This document shows positions 1 to 12,142 of a stretch of 64,000 bases of DNA, piece by piece (the stretch's first letter is position 1; every line of letters begins with the position of its first letter). The notes below the pieces were generated by a model that was not told the DNA's origin, did not search any database, and worked only from the letters and a program-made list of their open reading frames with translations. Made by a program: the position numbers and the translations under genes. The DNA comes from Hyposmocoma kahamanoa (taxonomy: Eukaryota; Arthropoda; Insecta; Lepidoptera; Cosmopterigidae), in assembly GCF_003589595.1 (NCBI RefSeq), contig NW_020654080.1:4417065-4481064 (forward strand), read 5' to 3'.

Positions 1-307
1 GTGGTTGATGCGGCTTTGGCTTAGCACAAATTGGGATTTTGGGAAGGCTTGGGAAAAGGAATTAACGAGCTCGGACAAAAAACTGTAACCTGGTGAATTT
101 AAAGCATATTCATGGCGTTATCACTTTACTTGTTCCGTATTTTTAAGTTTATAGCTAAACTCTAACAGGGTAAGTGCCTACACGTATTGAAAACTTTGAC
201 GGATTTTAGCCTAACAGTCTCGAGAGGAGACCCTTGCCTAGTAGTGTAAAGTTACTTGTTTACTCATAAATGAATTCAGAATATTACGATTAGGCACCAA
301 TTAAAGA

Positions 308-935
308 TAGTAGAGATTCTTGTGAAAGAGTTTGTCCGGGTAAGTGCTGTCACCTTACCCAATTCTGCCGCCAAGCAGTAATGTCAGCATATTACTGCGT
401 TGCGGTTTGGAAGGGTAAGCGCCCTTTACACGCGGTCGTCGCGCGGTGACTGCCCAGTTACCACGCTTTCACGTACATTAAAGGCGTATATGCATTCTAT
501 TTACTAAGCAACAACATTTAAATTCCTCGAAATAATAAAACCGCGTGGCTGCCGCATAGACCACAGACAAGCTCGCCCTCATGGTCGGGACGCTCATTTA
601 AGTTAAAACGTAAAATCTAAATAAATAGAGCGTATTTTGCCTTGAGAGTTAGATGCACGCGGTCGCTGCGCGCCGGCAACGCGGTCGCCGCGCGGCGGCG
701 TGGGCACGATGAAATTCGTTTCGAATAAATGCGTCCTAAGGGTGCTGGTGAAATTACAGATATATGGGACTTGTCAACTTATGTCTCAGGGTGACGGGCA
801 CGTGGCAGTGCCCCTAAGAATTTTGAAAAAGATGAAAAGCTCGACGTGTCACTTCAACGTTATGGATAGGCGTGTCGCTTACCACCAGACGCACGACGTG
901 TTCGTCCCTTCATTTGGTATTATAAAAAAAGGCAA
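308..935 (+). repeat. SINE-A copy 1, split by an insertion
   Basis: The 5' half (308-418) and 3' half (737-935) match the SINE-A family found about seventeen times in this window. The family starts near AGAGCTCCTTGTGAAAG, contains GCCAAGCAGTAATG and GTCAACTTATGTCTCAGG, and ends TATTATAAAAAAA. A typical copy is about 300 bp. Here a 318-bp insert sits at a TAA in the middle. No clear tRNA B box is visible, so the origin of the head is unknown. The tail resembles Jockey-like LINE 3' ends elsewhere in the window. Confidence 0.8.
419..736. mobile_element. 318-bp GC-rich insert in SINE-A, putative PIF/Harbinger-type MITE
   Basis: The insert is flanked by TAA (416-418 and 737-739) and interrupts SINE-A at its GGTAAGGG site. 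The left end (GCGCCCTTTACACGCGG) resembles the left end of the MITE at 11846-12129. The right end is a poor inverted match, so the superfamily is tentative. The interior has three direct near-copies of ACGCGGTCGYYGCGCG. Confidence 0.55.
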
Positions 936-1125
936 CATATTTCCTAGTTTTTCATGACCGAATTTGACCCCTGTTGTACTTATATCGGTTCTCAAAAGGC
1001 GCTCTAGCCAAATATAGGTTTATTTATTTGTTATCCCAACAGAATATTACACATTAAAGAATACAATATAAACATCAATGTATGTATCCAATTAACACAG
1101 AAAAACCACAACGTTGTTATGAATA

Positions 1126-1366
1126 TTTGACGGCTTCCGTGGTCGAGTTGCTTGCACACCGGTTTTCAAGGTGTCGCCATCTCTGAGGTCCAGGGTGCGA
1201 TCCCCGGCCGGGTCAGTGTAGAAACTAACTTTTCTATACTGTCTCGGGTCTGGGTGTTTGTGGTACCGTCGTTGTTTCCGATTTCCATAACACAAGTGCT
1301 TTAGCTACTTACTTTGGGATCATAGCAACGTATGTGATGTTGTCTAATATTTATTTATTTATATTA
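1126..1366 (+). repeat. SINE-C copy 1 (tRNA-derived)
   Basis: The head has a tRNA-like A box (near CTTCCGTGGTCGAG) and a degraded B box (GGTGCGATCCCC). It is followed by a body ending in a T-rich tail. A second copy lies at 24182-24402 with the intact B box GGTTCGATCCC. Confidence 0.75.
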
Positions 1367-1380
1367 TTAGAATATAATGC

Positions 1381-1790
1381 CAGGTTCACGAGTCTTTAAC
1401 TTGCGTTTTTGGCTTGCTTGCGGGACTCGGTTCGCGCATACGCAAAGTCTGTCGCATACGCGCAGGTAGGATTATTCACGAATCGCACGCTTGCGCCAAC
1501 CGCTTGCATTGCATTGGTTTTCTTTGCGTTGGTGAGTTTGATTTCTAGCAATCTTGATATTTCCACGCAAGCAACAAGGAACGTTTGCGGAGGACAGCAC
1601 CACTGGCCAATCACAGAGCAGCAGCCGGTTCGAGAGTGTTGACTACCCGAACAAAGGCAAAGCACCGCGCATGCGCGCAAGTCGACTCGAACACGAAGAA
1701 AGCCTTTGCGCGCAGAAAGGGAGATTTCTACGCCGTGTACCCAGCCAACGCAAGCAAGCGAAAAACTCAAGTGAAAAACTTGTGAACCCG
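1381..1790. mobile_element. 410-bp MITE with about 45-bp imperfect terminal inverted repeats, hAT-like
   Basis: The left end reads CAGGTTCACGAGTC and continues with TTGCGTTTTTGGCTTGCTTG. The right end is its imperfect inverse, ending CTTGTGAACCCG. A CAG start is typical of hAT elements, but the flanking 8 bp agree only partly, so the target-site duplication is not proven. The short overlapping ORFs inside have no recognisable domain and look like by-products of the inverted repeats. Confidence 0.65.
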
Positions 1791-2017
1791 ACATAAGACA
1801 GACAACAGCTAAGATCTAACAAGAGAACTAAAGTTACCACCAAGCGACCTGCGTGAGTGCAGTCGATATAAACATGCAATCGGAAGCTGCAGGCTTGCAG
1901 GCTGGCTGCAAGTGGTTAACTGGGAGCTCAGTGTGTTTATTGATGTCGAAATGTAATAACAGATGTTACTTGTAGCTTCTTCTTCTTTATAATGTTATAG
2001 CTCCATCGATTTAACTG

Positions 2018-2231
2018 TCTCCGTGACCGAACGGTTCCATGCCATGAACTGCCACACAGATGTCCCGGGTTCGATTCCCGTGCCGGGAGAAATATTTGTA
2101 TGGCCTAAATTTATTTCTCTCGTGAGTTTGGGTGTAATTTGTGGTTGTCTATGTGTGTGTCCATGGCACCCGCGATACAGGGTTTCCCTAGTGCGGGGCT
2201 ATGAGTGTGTGCGCGTTATTATTATTATTAT
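2018..2231 (+). repeat. SINE-B copy 1 (tRNA-derived)
   Basis: The head carries a B box (GGTTCGATTCCCG) followed by GCCGGGAGAAATATTTGTATGG. The body runs through GTGTCCATGGCACCCGCG and ends in a (TTA)n tail. Five copies occur in the window. Confidence 0.85.
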
Positions 2232-3444
2232 CGATACAACTCAGTATCTGACCGGTGAATTTCGATAGAATTCGCTGAGCGGAGAAAATTACAACAACAA
2301 ACAACATACACAGATTATTACAGAAACAAATTGTTACTTTTAATATTCCTGTAGCTTGTAACGTCTTGTGTTCAAGACCTTTATGATTCAAATTACTGAA
2401 TTTACTTTTTGTTCGAAATCCACAATTGGACACACACATAAGACATAAGTATTCACGTAGTTTACTTTATTTTCACTTCGGGACGCATACGTTCGTCACT
2501 CACTTGGTAAGGGCCCATTGAAAACCAGCGTCACGGGCTTAGTTGTGACTTTATCTGAATAGCATCTTTTTGCATACGCCGAAGTGGCACACATGTCAGT
2601 ATATTATTATGTAACTTCTTGTTAAAATGTTGTTGTGCTGTTTTTTATGTTATGTCTGTTTTTATTTATATTAGCCTTTTTTTGTGCCTTTTTTTATAAT
2701 ATGGCGTTGCAACAAATGGTTTCTATTTCTATTTCTATGTTTTCATTTGTCAACAAACTCACTTTCGTAGCCGACTATAAGAATTGTACAAATGTGAAAC
2801 AAATCCGTCGAGAAGTTTCACCAATCGTGTTTTGTTTTACTGCTATGTTGATTAAAGTCTCGTTACCTTTTTCCGTCACTGAAAAAAAAAATGAAGTTGT
2901 GTCAGACACAAAAAAATATCTCATAAGAAAGTCCATTGCTGCTTTTGCTTCTCGAAATCGTTCACATCGACTGTAGCCGACGTTTTGCACTGCACGTTGC
3001 TGACGTCGCTATTGCATGCAGTTGATCACGACTACGCATTCATTCTTAGCATTAATAATTAATATGTAATCAATTTATTACTGCTTAAAGGTTGATTAGC
3101 GTTCTTGAGCGTACCTACTTTTTTGTTGTTGTTTAGGAGTAAGGTGTATATTTATTTATTGGCACAACTGCAGAATACAAATCAATACTGATAAATAAAC
3201 GTAAAGCATGGCAATCAGAAAATAAATCCGCATTCCATTAACAGCTGCGTACAGCATTATCGTATTATTCAACACAGCAGAAAAAAAAATTAAACAAAGA
3301 CAGTACTAATTTTAAGTTAAATTATTTGCTGATACAGAACAACCAAATTACGAAAATAACGGTCTTAAAAATTGCAAAAAATTACTACTGCTTACGTTAT
3401 TTACTTCATATATTATTAATTAGCGATATAGTGGCGTTCAAGAA
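2232..3444. other. No gene seen
   Basis: Mostly AT-rich. The stretch at 2480-2600 has the texture of a LINE 3' UTR (it includes CATTGAAAACCAGCGTCACG), but I cannot classify it. The 113-codon frame at 2635-2976 is low complexity at its start and shows no domain. Confidence 0.4.
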
Positions 3445-3625
3445 CTGGATACAGGAACAGCAGGCGTCCAGTGGCGAGATGAGCGGACGACATCGCAGGA
3501 ATTGCGGGGCGGACCGAATGAGATTAGCACGGGACCGTGAGGACCGGCACAGAAACTTCGAGGTCTCCCAGCAGTGGGTGAAGTCAGGCTGTATATGATG
3601 ATGATTATTAATTATTATTGTTTTA
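3445..3625 (+). mobile_element. RTE-type LINE 3' terminal fragment
   Basis: A broken frame reads like the RTE ORF C-terminus: an arginine-rich RW-type block, a GIAGR-like block, then CAGCAGTGGGTGAAG before the stop. It ends in TGATGATGAT plus TTATTA repeats, the usual RTE tail in Lepidoptera. It is 5'-truncated to about 180 bp, as expected from incomplete target-primed reverse transcription. Confidence 0.65.
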
Positions 3626-6600
3626 TAAATTTATGTAATATACTTCCGGATACATAATTCGAGCCACCTCGCATTTTTGTCTTAAAGGGCTAGTGTATAT
3701 AAAAATAAGAAGAAAAAGTTTTCCCCGGTTTTGCAAATCAGAATTTCAGAAAATCAGAAAAGACGTTTAGTGTACTAGTTTCAAAATTGCTTAGTAGTTT
3801 TTGATCAATCAAACATTGTTTAAGCTTAAAAACGAAAATGTAACTTTATCAAAATTGTAACTTTTCAGGTAATAAAACGTATTGAAACGTGATTTTCAAC
3901 TCAAGGGCCCTGGCAACAATGTCAAATAAAAAAAAAAACAATTTTTGCTTTAACCGCTTATAAGAACCACTAAAAATATATATTGCAATAAATTCGCTGT
4001 TTGCGACATTAGCGTAAAATTTGAGAATTTAGATCCAAGATATGTAATATGTTTTTTTACACTACATCTTGGTTGTCTATAGTTTGAGTCCGCTACCTCC
4101 TCCGATGTCGTCGTCTTAGCATGAATTACCTCGTATGTGATTTCTATCTAATTTTTCAAGACGAAGATAAAAATGTCATGTAGTAAATGAAATGTAGTAA
4201 ACATAATGTTTGTAGCATTTTAATTAGTTAAATTATGCCTCTTTCAGATACTATATTGAGCTCGAAGTTTATAAGTTTTCTTCAACAAAAGTCAGTCAAA
4301 ACGAACTATGTGAAAACGCGTTTGCGAGGTTTTCACTCTAAGGCGACGATATGGAGTTACCTTCCCAGCTTTAGCAAGAATTAACAAATAAGCCTTGTAA
4401 CAAAGGAAGTAAAAAGCATAAATTGCATAATATCTATTGTTTTCATTGACAATATAAATTACAAAAAATCTATTGTTAATATATGTTAATGTTTATTATA
4501 AAAATAATGAAATAAAATTCCTCTAATCGAGGAAGCGCTTAACAATGGGTAGATATGCGTTTACGTAGAACAGTAGTTTATGTGACTGCTACAGACTGTA
4601 AAGGCAATAAAATACGAGTGTGGGTTTCATAAAAACATCACACGGTTGTTTTAATGCCTAATTATTTACAGTTACATACTCTGCTTTATCTATACACATA
4701 TTATAAGCTCTCTGTGATGTATTCAGGAACTGCATGTTACGACTGGCAAAATGGCGGCAAAAAAAAACTTTTCTCACGCAAGTCACACAACCGTAGTTTT
4801 TATTTTTTAATTCATAAACAAACTAGAATCGGCCCCAACTATCATATTGGTAACTTGTGAAATTGTCAAAATTGTTTGCTATTGACATTTCATTTCGAAT
4901 AAAACTCCATCTCGACTGATCTCGATAGACGGCGAATCAAATTGTTTTAATTTTCAGAGATGTTCGAAATTTGGATGTAATAATAACATCGAATTCGATG
5001 TTAATAAGAAGCAATAATAACTTTTCACAGATAAGAAATTTATTCTAACAAAACAGTTTACCTTTATGCTGGTCGTAATTTGCGGTTTTTGAACACATTA
5101 TGGAGAGTTTATGATATAGGTGTAGATAAATATATAATATTTATCTCATGAACATTATAGGTACGTATATTACGTACACAACATTACGAATTTAACTCTT
5201 TGTTCGACAGTGAAAAGAGTTAACGTTATCTTGGTACACAAAATTTTTAATGGTTTCTTGGATTGTTTCTACTTTTAGGCTGCACTGGAAAAGGGTTTTT
5301 AAGCTTTTCTAAAAACCTTGGTTAATACTATCCACTGCATAGCATGTGCTCTTCTTACTATACTATCAGATTTATTTTGACATATTCTCTGGTCCTGTGA
5401 TCTCAGCTAGAATCTCGATTGGAAACTGTATTATGTGCTGACTACAACATGGATTTTGTTGTCGTTTTCCTAACATATTTAACAGTATTTAAACATTTGT
5501 ATCTACAAATGTTTAAATACTGATTTTTAATTATTAATATTTATTTATTATTTATTTATTATTTACTTTTTCTTTATTGGAATGTTGTGTTCACATCTAG
5601 TAGGGTACATTCTTCTCTTATCATAATATTAAACAAACACTTTTACTTTATTTTGGAATTGTATCTAGTTTTATGACCCGAATAAAAAAAGAAAGCCTCG
5701 GTAATTTGGCTCTTTTTTAATGTAGGGTGGGTGTATAACATTTCACAACTTACACGATTTGTACATCGGTCAGATTTTGAACCGTCACAACATTACAGCG
5801 TAGCTTGTAGTGTAATGTAATTGTAATGTTAAATCATTAATGAGTTTTTGTGTAGTTACACCTAAATAAAAATGTATTTTATTATTTATTAAGGTATTTA
5901 TATATTGTGAAGTATATTAAGTTTCAATTAATTTTGAGCGGTATAATGCACGATAATATGATCGCTTATTTTGCTGCCCCTTTACTTGGCAAGCTCTAAT
6001 AAGAACTCAAATTCACATTATAATATTACAATAGGTATAGAGACCTTTTTATTTTTATTCTTTTGAACTGAGGACAGCCTCTGGTAGGTAGACACATATC
6101 ACTACGGGGATACGAACCTTCGATCTCTCTCTTTTTATATCTATGTATGTATATATTGTATAAACTTCTGTAAAAAAAGTACACCAATATCTACTTCCTG
6201 TACCCTCAGTCATATAGTGTTCAGTACGAAATACGACCCATATTTGAATGTCCTTATTCGTATAGAATTATCTTTTGTTGTTTTGTGTTGTATAAGGGTC
6301 GCCATCTCTTAACATTAAATGGGATATTATTATATTTATTATTTCTTTTACAGGTACGGAATCAGCACTTTTGATGGGAAGTTTTGCATTAGGTAGGTGA
6401 TCGAAATTGGTATTTTGGATATCCAGTGAAAACAAAGACTTGGTTTCTCAACTCAGCTGCCAGAATAGTCGTCATAAAATAAGATGTATATTGTCATGTC
6501 ACATAGTGTATATGCCTTCAAAATTTTGATATATCCTAACAATAAAATGGTTTATGACTAACACTGTATTCAAGTTTCTATTTGGCTAACGCTTAAAGGA

Positions 6601-7654
6601 GCCATCACATTTATCGGCACAAGGATGCACTGATTTTTTGTATTTATTTAGGTTTTTGCATCGTAATCGATTACGTACATCTGAATCGATCCTTAGATCG
6701 GACCATATGGACTTGAATCTCATAAAAATCATTTTAAAATGAGTGTTTGAAATAAATACAACTACTTTTTTCTATTATATAACTGCCATAATCATACATA
6801 CATAACTACTACTTTTCACAAACGACTATCCTTGACGTCCGAACTTTACCAGACAGCTACGACTAACAGCATTGAAAACTTTTTTAAAACCCTTTACAAA
6901 ATGGTGTCGGCATCCGTCTGTAATTAATCTTGCTTCAGTGGGATGAATAATTTATCAAAGCCTATTTTCTGACTATGCTTTTGTGTAGATTATGAACAAT
7001 TAGATTTGTCTTTGTTTTAAATCAATTCGTTAGAAAACCGCATTGAAATTTCGAAAAAAAATCGCTAACTCGTAATGTGCGTTTTTTATCAATACAGAAT
7101 CACGTTAAGCCTTATGTCTATGTCGTAAGAGAGGAAAATGCGATGTTCGCGTCACGTCAACGATCCGAGCGAAACCGAAACGCATTAACGTCTGTTACGC
7201 TCCTATTACAATGAAATGAAGCTTTTTCGACCAGCTGAAGCCAATATAGCGACTCCTTTACGTGGCATTCAAGATAGTGATTAAAATGTGAAAAGATTAT
7301 ACAACATATTTATCTCACGAATCTTAGACTACACAGTCACACTACTTAGTTATTCGCAATTCCTCCTAGCAACAGAATGGCATGGCGTAGTATTCAATAT
7401 GGCGGCTGTCTGGAGGTCACCGGACTGGTTTCTCGCGCAGCTCCTGACCTACCTCCGTGGTTTATGGGTGACACAGTATGTGCTGTACACATATCTTCAG
7501 CGTGGGGCTATAGATTTTATTTAAACAGTTTTTTTATGTTGTACAAACCTACGATCAGGTTATAGGGTTCACCTGACAGAAAATAGTATCCGTAGTGGAT
7601 TGGCGTTTGAAATGACGTATTCGTCTAATAGCTACATAGCACTAAATATGCCTT
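3626..7654. other. About 4 kb AT-rich non-coding DNA
   Basis: No exon-like ORF or recognisable repeat is visible except the palindrome at 5483-5522. ORFs at 4654-4860 and 7288-7565 are short, with no domain or splice context. Confidence 0.4.
5483..5522. repeat. Perfect 40-bp palindrome
   Basis: Two 19-nt arms (CAGTATTTAAACATTTGTA and its inverse) flank a 2-nt centre, TC. It is isolated in AT-rich DNA, and no terminator or element boundary can be inferred. Confidence 0.9.
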
Positions 7655-7832
7655 TTGTTTTTTTTTTATGATACCGAGGGACGGGACCCAGATACATGAG
7701 TCGATAAGTTCCTCGTGCCTGTTATTTCACCAGCGCCCTTACTGTTCCAAACCGAAACGCCGTAATCCTCACATTATTGTTGTACTTCCCTAGACGGACT
7801 GTTTCACAAGGAGCTCTATTACTGTTAAAATT
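7655..7832 (-). repeat. SINE-A copy, minus strand, internally deleted
   Basis: Reads in inverse as the SINE-A start (GAGCTCCTTGTGAAAC near 7805-7825), the GTAAGGGCGCTGGTGAAAT block, and a tail ending in a T-run on the plus strand. The middle is missing about 120 bp relative to full copies. Confidence 0.7.
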
Positions 7833-8477
7833 AATTAAGGAATTTACCGGTCTCCAAAGGCTGTGAATCGTTTTCATCAGTAAGTTTTTCTTCGCGGTTG
7901 GTGAAAGTTTCTAAACATTCACCTATGTAACTCCGAAATTAAAGTCATACAGGTACATGCTGCTATTGTGCTGAACAACCACCGCTGTACAGTTAATTGA
8001 ATGTACAATTTATATTTCATTGTAATGAAAAATTTATAATTCATTGTAATGTGCAATAATTATAGTTAATTGTAATGTGCAATAAATTAATTCATTTCAG
8101 GTATTGCTGTTAACATTCACAAATTACGTAACAGTGTACGTAGAATTTGTGACTCAATAGAGATACAAGCAACAGTGAAATTTGATGTACAGATGTATAT
8201 GATATGTAGGTACGCACGTATCATAAGAATGTTCAAAAGCCCTGATAATGTGAAGGTTGCGCTATGACGTCATTGCGTTAGATATCGAAGTAAATGATAG
8301 GACGTGATTGGGATAACGCGAGGGCTGGGGATTTTGGGATGCGAGATTATAGAAAAAAAACATTGGAAATATAGGTAAATTATTGCTAGTGTTCATGTGT
8401 ACATAAATAAAAATCTAAAGTAACATTAAGTTGTTTAAACAAATTTTAATGTAAAAAAATGTAAATTAATCAAGTAA
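7833..8477. other. No gene seen
   Basis: AT-rich. 8010-8090 contains three loose direct repeats of a motif like TTCATTGTAATGTGCAATAA. No coding signal. Confidence 0.4.
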
Positions 8478-8652
8478 AATGATCTGACGACCTCGGTTAC
8501 CCAATGGTTTGCGTTGTAGGCGCCGGATGAGAACTCTCGGGTTTAATTCCCGGTACAATGAGGTTGGAAAATGAACTTTCGAATTTGGTGACGGTCTGAG
8601 TAGTGCCTTGTCTGTCTGAATTCCGTTGCTCTGGTACTCATAGCGCATGATA
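8478..8652 (+). repeat. SINE-D copy 1 (tRNA-derived)
   Basis: Starts with a tRNA-like head (GACCTCGGTTACCCAATGG) and a B box-like GGGTTTAATTCCCGG. It ends with TCCGTTGCTCTGGTACTCAT. Two more copies are at 27843-28016 and 53690-53865, both inverted. Confidence 0.75.
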
Positions 8653-9187
8653 TTAATTTCCTATTTTAGACAAGATAATTGGTATGGTTATTCTGGCTCA
8701 TTAATCTTACTTATAAATAATAAATTTAAAGTAGAAAATGATATATAAGCATTTTGTAACTTATACATCTTCCAATCTTTTTCAGCTTGTAAGTTTTAAA
8801 GAAGCTTAATTAACTTTTAAATAGTCTACAACGATATCAATCTATGCGTGGCTTTCTATACAAAAAATCTGTAAGTGAAAGACATTTTAAGTGTCAGCCG
8901 TCTTTTAAACCAAATCTGTCATGACAATAATGAAAATCCTATTTTCTCGTCTTTCCTACCATGTCAATTAGCCTCACGCCTACGTAACGCCCACGAGCGT
9001 CCTACAGGGCGTAGCATTGCGCCACAATTTATTTTTTTTATACCTACCGGGTGTTATGTATACGCAGCTTCCTGACTCCCTATATTATTTTAACATTAAC
9101 ATAATACATATTCCGTTTTAAAGTTGCTTTTTTTTCAGTAATCATGGCACCTGTAAAGAACCCGTAACGTTGGTTTGTTGACATTTT
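8653..9187. other. No gene seen
   Basis: AT-rich. A 66-codon plus-strand frame at 8875-9075 shows no domain. Confidence 0.4.
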
Positions 9188-9850
9188 TTTTTTATAAAAA
9201 TAAGTGCGCATTTTACCTCCATCTCACCTGATGGAAAGTGATGATGAGGTCGATGTAGCATGCACACCTAAATTATGCCGTGAAAAAGTCCAAGGTATAG
9301 CGTTCGGGGAATAAGTCCTCAGGTAGGGAATTCCATTCTCTAGCCGCTCGCCATATACACAACATAGGAGTGGAATCCCAGCCCACGACTAGTCCCCCGA
9401 TGATGGAAAGGAGAAGGCGGAATCAAATTATGCAATTCCATCGCACATTCTCCGTGATATATCCTGTAGAATACCGATAAGCAGGCAACTTTACTGCGGT
9501 GTTCAAGGCTCTGCAGCTTCGCCTTTACTAATTCCGAGTCACCTATAAGCCTCTTGTCACGCTTGTCAATTGAACCCAAGGTGACAAGTTGGTATTTAGC
9601 AGAGCCATCCCATAAGTGGCTGTACAGTGTGAAGTAACGCCTCAACTTGGAAAGAATGCCAAGCTTCCTGGCTGCATTTTTGACCATGGATTCAATGTAT
9701 CTGCCGAAGCTCAGATTGGAGGACAGGTCCATTCCAAGTAGCTGGAAACGGTCGGCTATCGGTATGGATATATCACGAAAAGTCGGAGTCAGGTGTAAGG
9801 GACTCCGTTTTGTGGAGAACATTCTCTCATTGATAGATGCTACTTTAAAG
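9188..9850 (-). mobile_element. Jockey/CR1-like LINE, 3' end with C-terminal pol fragment
   Basis: A minus-strand ORF (9340-9822, 160 codons) resembles the region downstream of the reverse-transcriptase core in Jockey-like pol proteins. It contains FQLLGMDLSSNLSFGRYIES, then KLGILSKLRRYFT, then LEHRSKVACLSVFYRIYHGE. That LLG..S..L..H/R block followed by a cysteine-poor tail is typical. Downstream on the minus strand lies a short 3' UTR with TTTCCATCAGGTGAGATGG and a TATAAAAAAAAAA tail. The YADD-bearing core is absent because the copy is 5'-truncated. It cannot be active. Confidence 0.75.
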
Positions 9851-11179
9851 TAAACTCCAAATTAAGTTAGTCGCTTTTTCTTTTTATCGTCCTCTGTTGT
9901 CCTCTGCCTGTCTTTCCTTCGATTTTCCCTTATATGATGCTTCTAAGAAAACTGTCGTAACGTTTCAGGCGCCCAAACATGTTTTCTCTTCGGTTCTCTA
10001 TTGGCTTTAATAAGCTTGTCTTTGCCTGCGCCATCGTTTCTTATACCTATGTTTATCTATTAACTCTATCTAATGAAAACTATTATATATCTAATAAAAC
10101 AACCATTCACAAAAACTTTAGTTACACTGGGTTAATATTAACTCTAGGTGACGTGGGCGTACCCATTCAGTGGGACGGTGTGACGTCATTCGACTGCGTC
10201 GTTTCCACGAATTACAGATGTGAAATTGTAAATGACGTCACAAAGCGCGTTAGTAATATCAATACACAGTATATAAACTTTGAATATCTAGTATTTTGCG
10301 TCAATTGTTTTGACTGTCAATATTTACCTCTTTTAGAATGGAGTAGGGTTAACTAAATCAACTTTGGCGTCTGTAGTAGCGACAACTAATTTTGGACTAT
10401 TAATTTCGTTGTCTCTTCTATCTTTTTTGTTTGTTTATTTTTTGCGTGAGTGGAAACGGAAGACGACAAATTCTTTGTAAGCTACAACTTTGATGTCAGT
10501 TTAATTGATGACTCCAGCTACCATCCATTGTGATCGTAAACATCGCTAGATACGTGCTTATCGTAAACGAGATAGAGTTGAATTTAAATCCTAAATGTCA
10601 ACTTGACGTGCTCGAGATCCAGTACTATTCCGTACAACGCTGCAGACTTCAAACTGCATACTGCCGAGACGAAACTAATGAATTTTATGAACTTGATTCG
10701 ATAGTACGCGATACTTTCGTCAGCTGACACTCATAGATGAGAAGTCATCTCCATCATCCACTATTTATTGTACGTCCTACTGCTGAACTCTTTAGAATCT
10801 CTTTAGTGTCGTGAGTAATCAAACTTATTGTGAATAACAAACTGAAAAATAAGACTCTCACTGTTTGTGATCCACTGTATAACTTCTACTTCATTGCTAT
10901 CATTATCAACCCGTAATGTGTGTTATGGGCGTTGGTCTTCTCGAAGGAGAAGGTTTAGGCCATGCATTCCACCGCGTTGGCACAATGTGGGTTGGGCTCT
11001 TCACATATTTACCAAACATCGTGAACCGTCTTCGACATACAGGGTCTGTCACGTTTTGTCGTCATCGTTAAATCAAATCAAATATCTGTACTTCATAATA
11101 ATCAAATTAATCAATTTTCATTTCAAATCGTCACACCGATTCAAACCACCACACTTAGCAGATCATTTATTTTTGCCGC
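9851..11179. other. No gene seen
   Basis: Contains a 125-codon plus-strand frame (9979-10356) with a hydrophobic start but no domain, conserved block or splice context. I treat it as chance. Confidence 0.35.
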
Positions 11180-11223
11180 AATCAATAATGTGAGCATTAC
11201 TGCATTCCTGTTTTGAAGGGTGA

Positions 11224-11652
11224 GGGCGCGTTCCCATTATGTCGTAACGTTTTATTTATCGTTGAACGACTGTTGCATCTAGCCTGTTCCCGTATCACGA
11301 CTATCTTTAGTGATTGTGTCGTTAGACGTTTATTTTATCGTTGAACGACAGTCGTGTCTAGCTGTTCCCACTAGATCGTGACCACAATTTATCGAATCAC
11401 TGCAGCCGCCTTGATGTTTGTACGACAGAATTGTTTGAAGCTGCGATTATCTGTTGTCACATTTTTATCGTGACATCTTATTTATCGTCAGACGACTGTC
11501 GTTTTAACTATTCTCATTGTGACGACAGTCTGTCGTCGTATGTCAAAAAAGTCGAGAACGACAGTTAATCGTGTTGTTTTATGTGTGAACAACTTCATTT
11601 AAATATACAAGTCACGACACTTTAAACTGCACGACGAACGAGGAACGCGCAC
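11224..11652. mobile_element. 429-bp PIF/Harbinger-type MITE (H1)
   Basis: The left end GGGCGCGTTCCC and the inverse of the right end GTGCGCGTTCC form TIRs that extend to a shared GTCGT. TGA is duplicated on both sides (11221-11223 and 11653-11655), matching the 3-bp TWA-like target of PIF/Harbinger elements. The interior repeats blocks such as TATCGTTGAACGAC and TGTTCCCACTAGATCGTGAC. There is no transposase ORF. The element at 14606 has the same start and internal blocks plus a transposase remnant, so it is the likely parent type. Confidence 0.8.
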
Positions 11653-11845
11653 TGAAGGTGCTGATGAAATTACAGACACATGGGATTTTTCAATTTGTGT
11701 CTCAGGGTGACGGGCGTAATGACAGTGCCCTTCAGATCTTTGCTATTTAAAGTTCTGAGCGGCTCTGCACATGTTATTCACGGGCGTGTCGCTTACCACC
11801 AGGCGCACGACTTGTTCTTGTTCGTTCCATCACTTTGTATCATGA

Positions 11846-12129
11846 GAGCCTTTACACACGGCCTATTTTATACGCGTCGACGACGCGCGTTTGCAGAGCC
11901 GCAGACGCGCTGTAATTAATCGATTAAAACGCGCGCAAACGTCACATGTTGCAAGCAAGAAGCTTATATACTTCACTGGAGTTTACACTTAGAATTTGAC
12001 GTGGTTGCTTCGTTTCAAAAATGAACTGAAATTAACAAACAAAACTAAAATTAAAACTATCTCTTATCGAATTGCGCGATACATACGCGCGTCGTCGGCG
12101 CGTGTGAATTACGCCGTGTACATAGGCTC
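11846..12129. mobile_element. 284-bp PIF/Harbinger-type MITE (H2)
   Basis: The left end GAGCCTTTACACACGGC and the inverse of the right end GAGCCTATGTACACGGC are near-identical TIRs, with TGA on both sides (11843-11845 and 12130-12132). GACGACGCGCG blocks lie just inside each end in inverted orientation. It is inserted in the A-rich tail of SINE-A copy 2, and the tail resumes as AATAAAAAAAAA. Confidence 0.8.
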
Positions 12130-12142
12130 TGAAATAAAAAAA

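Larger units (their letters stand above)
11180..12142 (+). repeat. SINE-A copy 2, carrying two nested MITEs
   Basis: SINE pieces are at about 11180-11223, 11653-11845 and 12130-12142. The first gap is filled by the MITE at 11224-11652 and the second by the MITE at 11846-12129, each bordered by TGA. Removing both leaves a SINE-A co-linear with the other copies, although its 5' end is missing. Confidence 0.8.

Noticed and set aside
1396..1879. Several overlapping ORFs of 66-132 codons on both strands
   Set aside because: They lie in the inverted-repeat MITE at 1381-1790 and show no domain.
9979..10356. 125-codon ORF with hydrophobic N-terminus, as a possible small secreted protein
   Set aside because: No cleavage site pattern, cysteine framework or splice signals; isolated in non-coding DNA.
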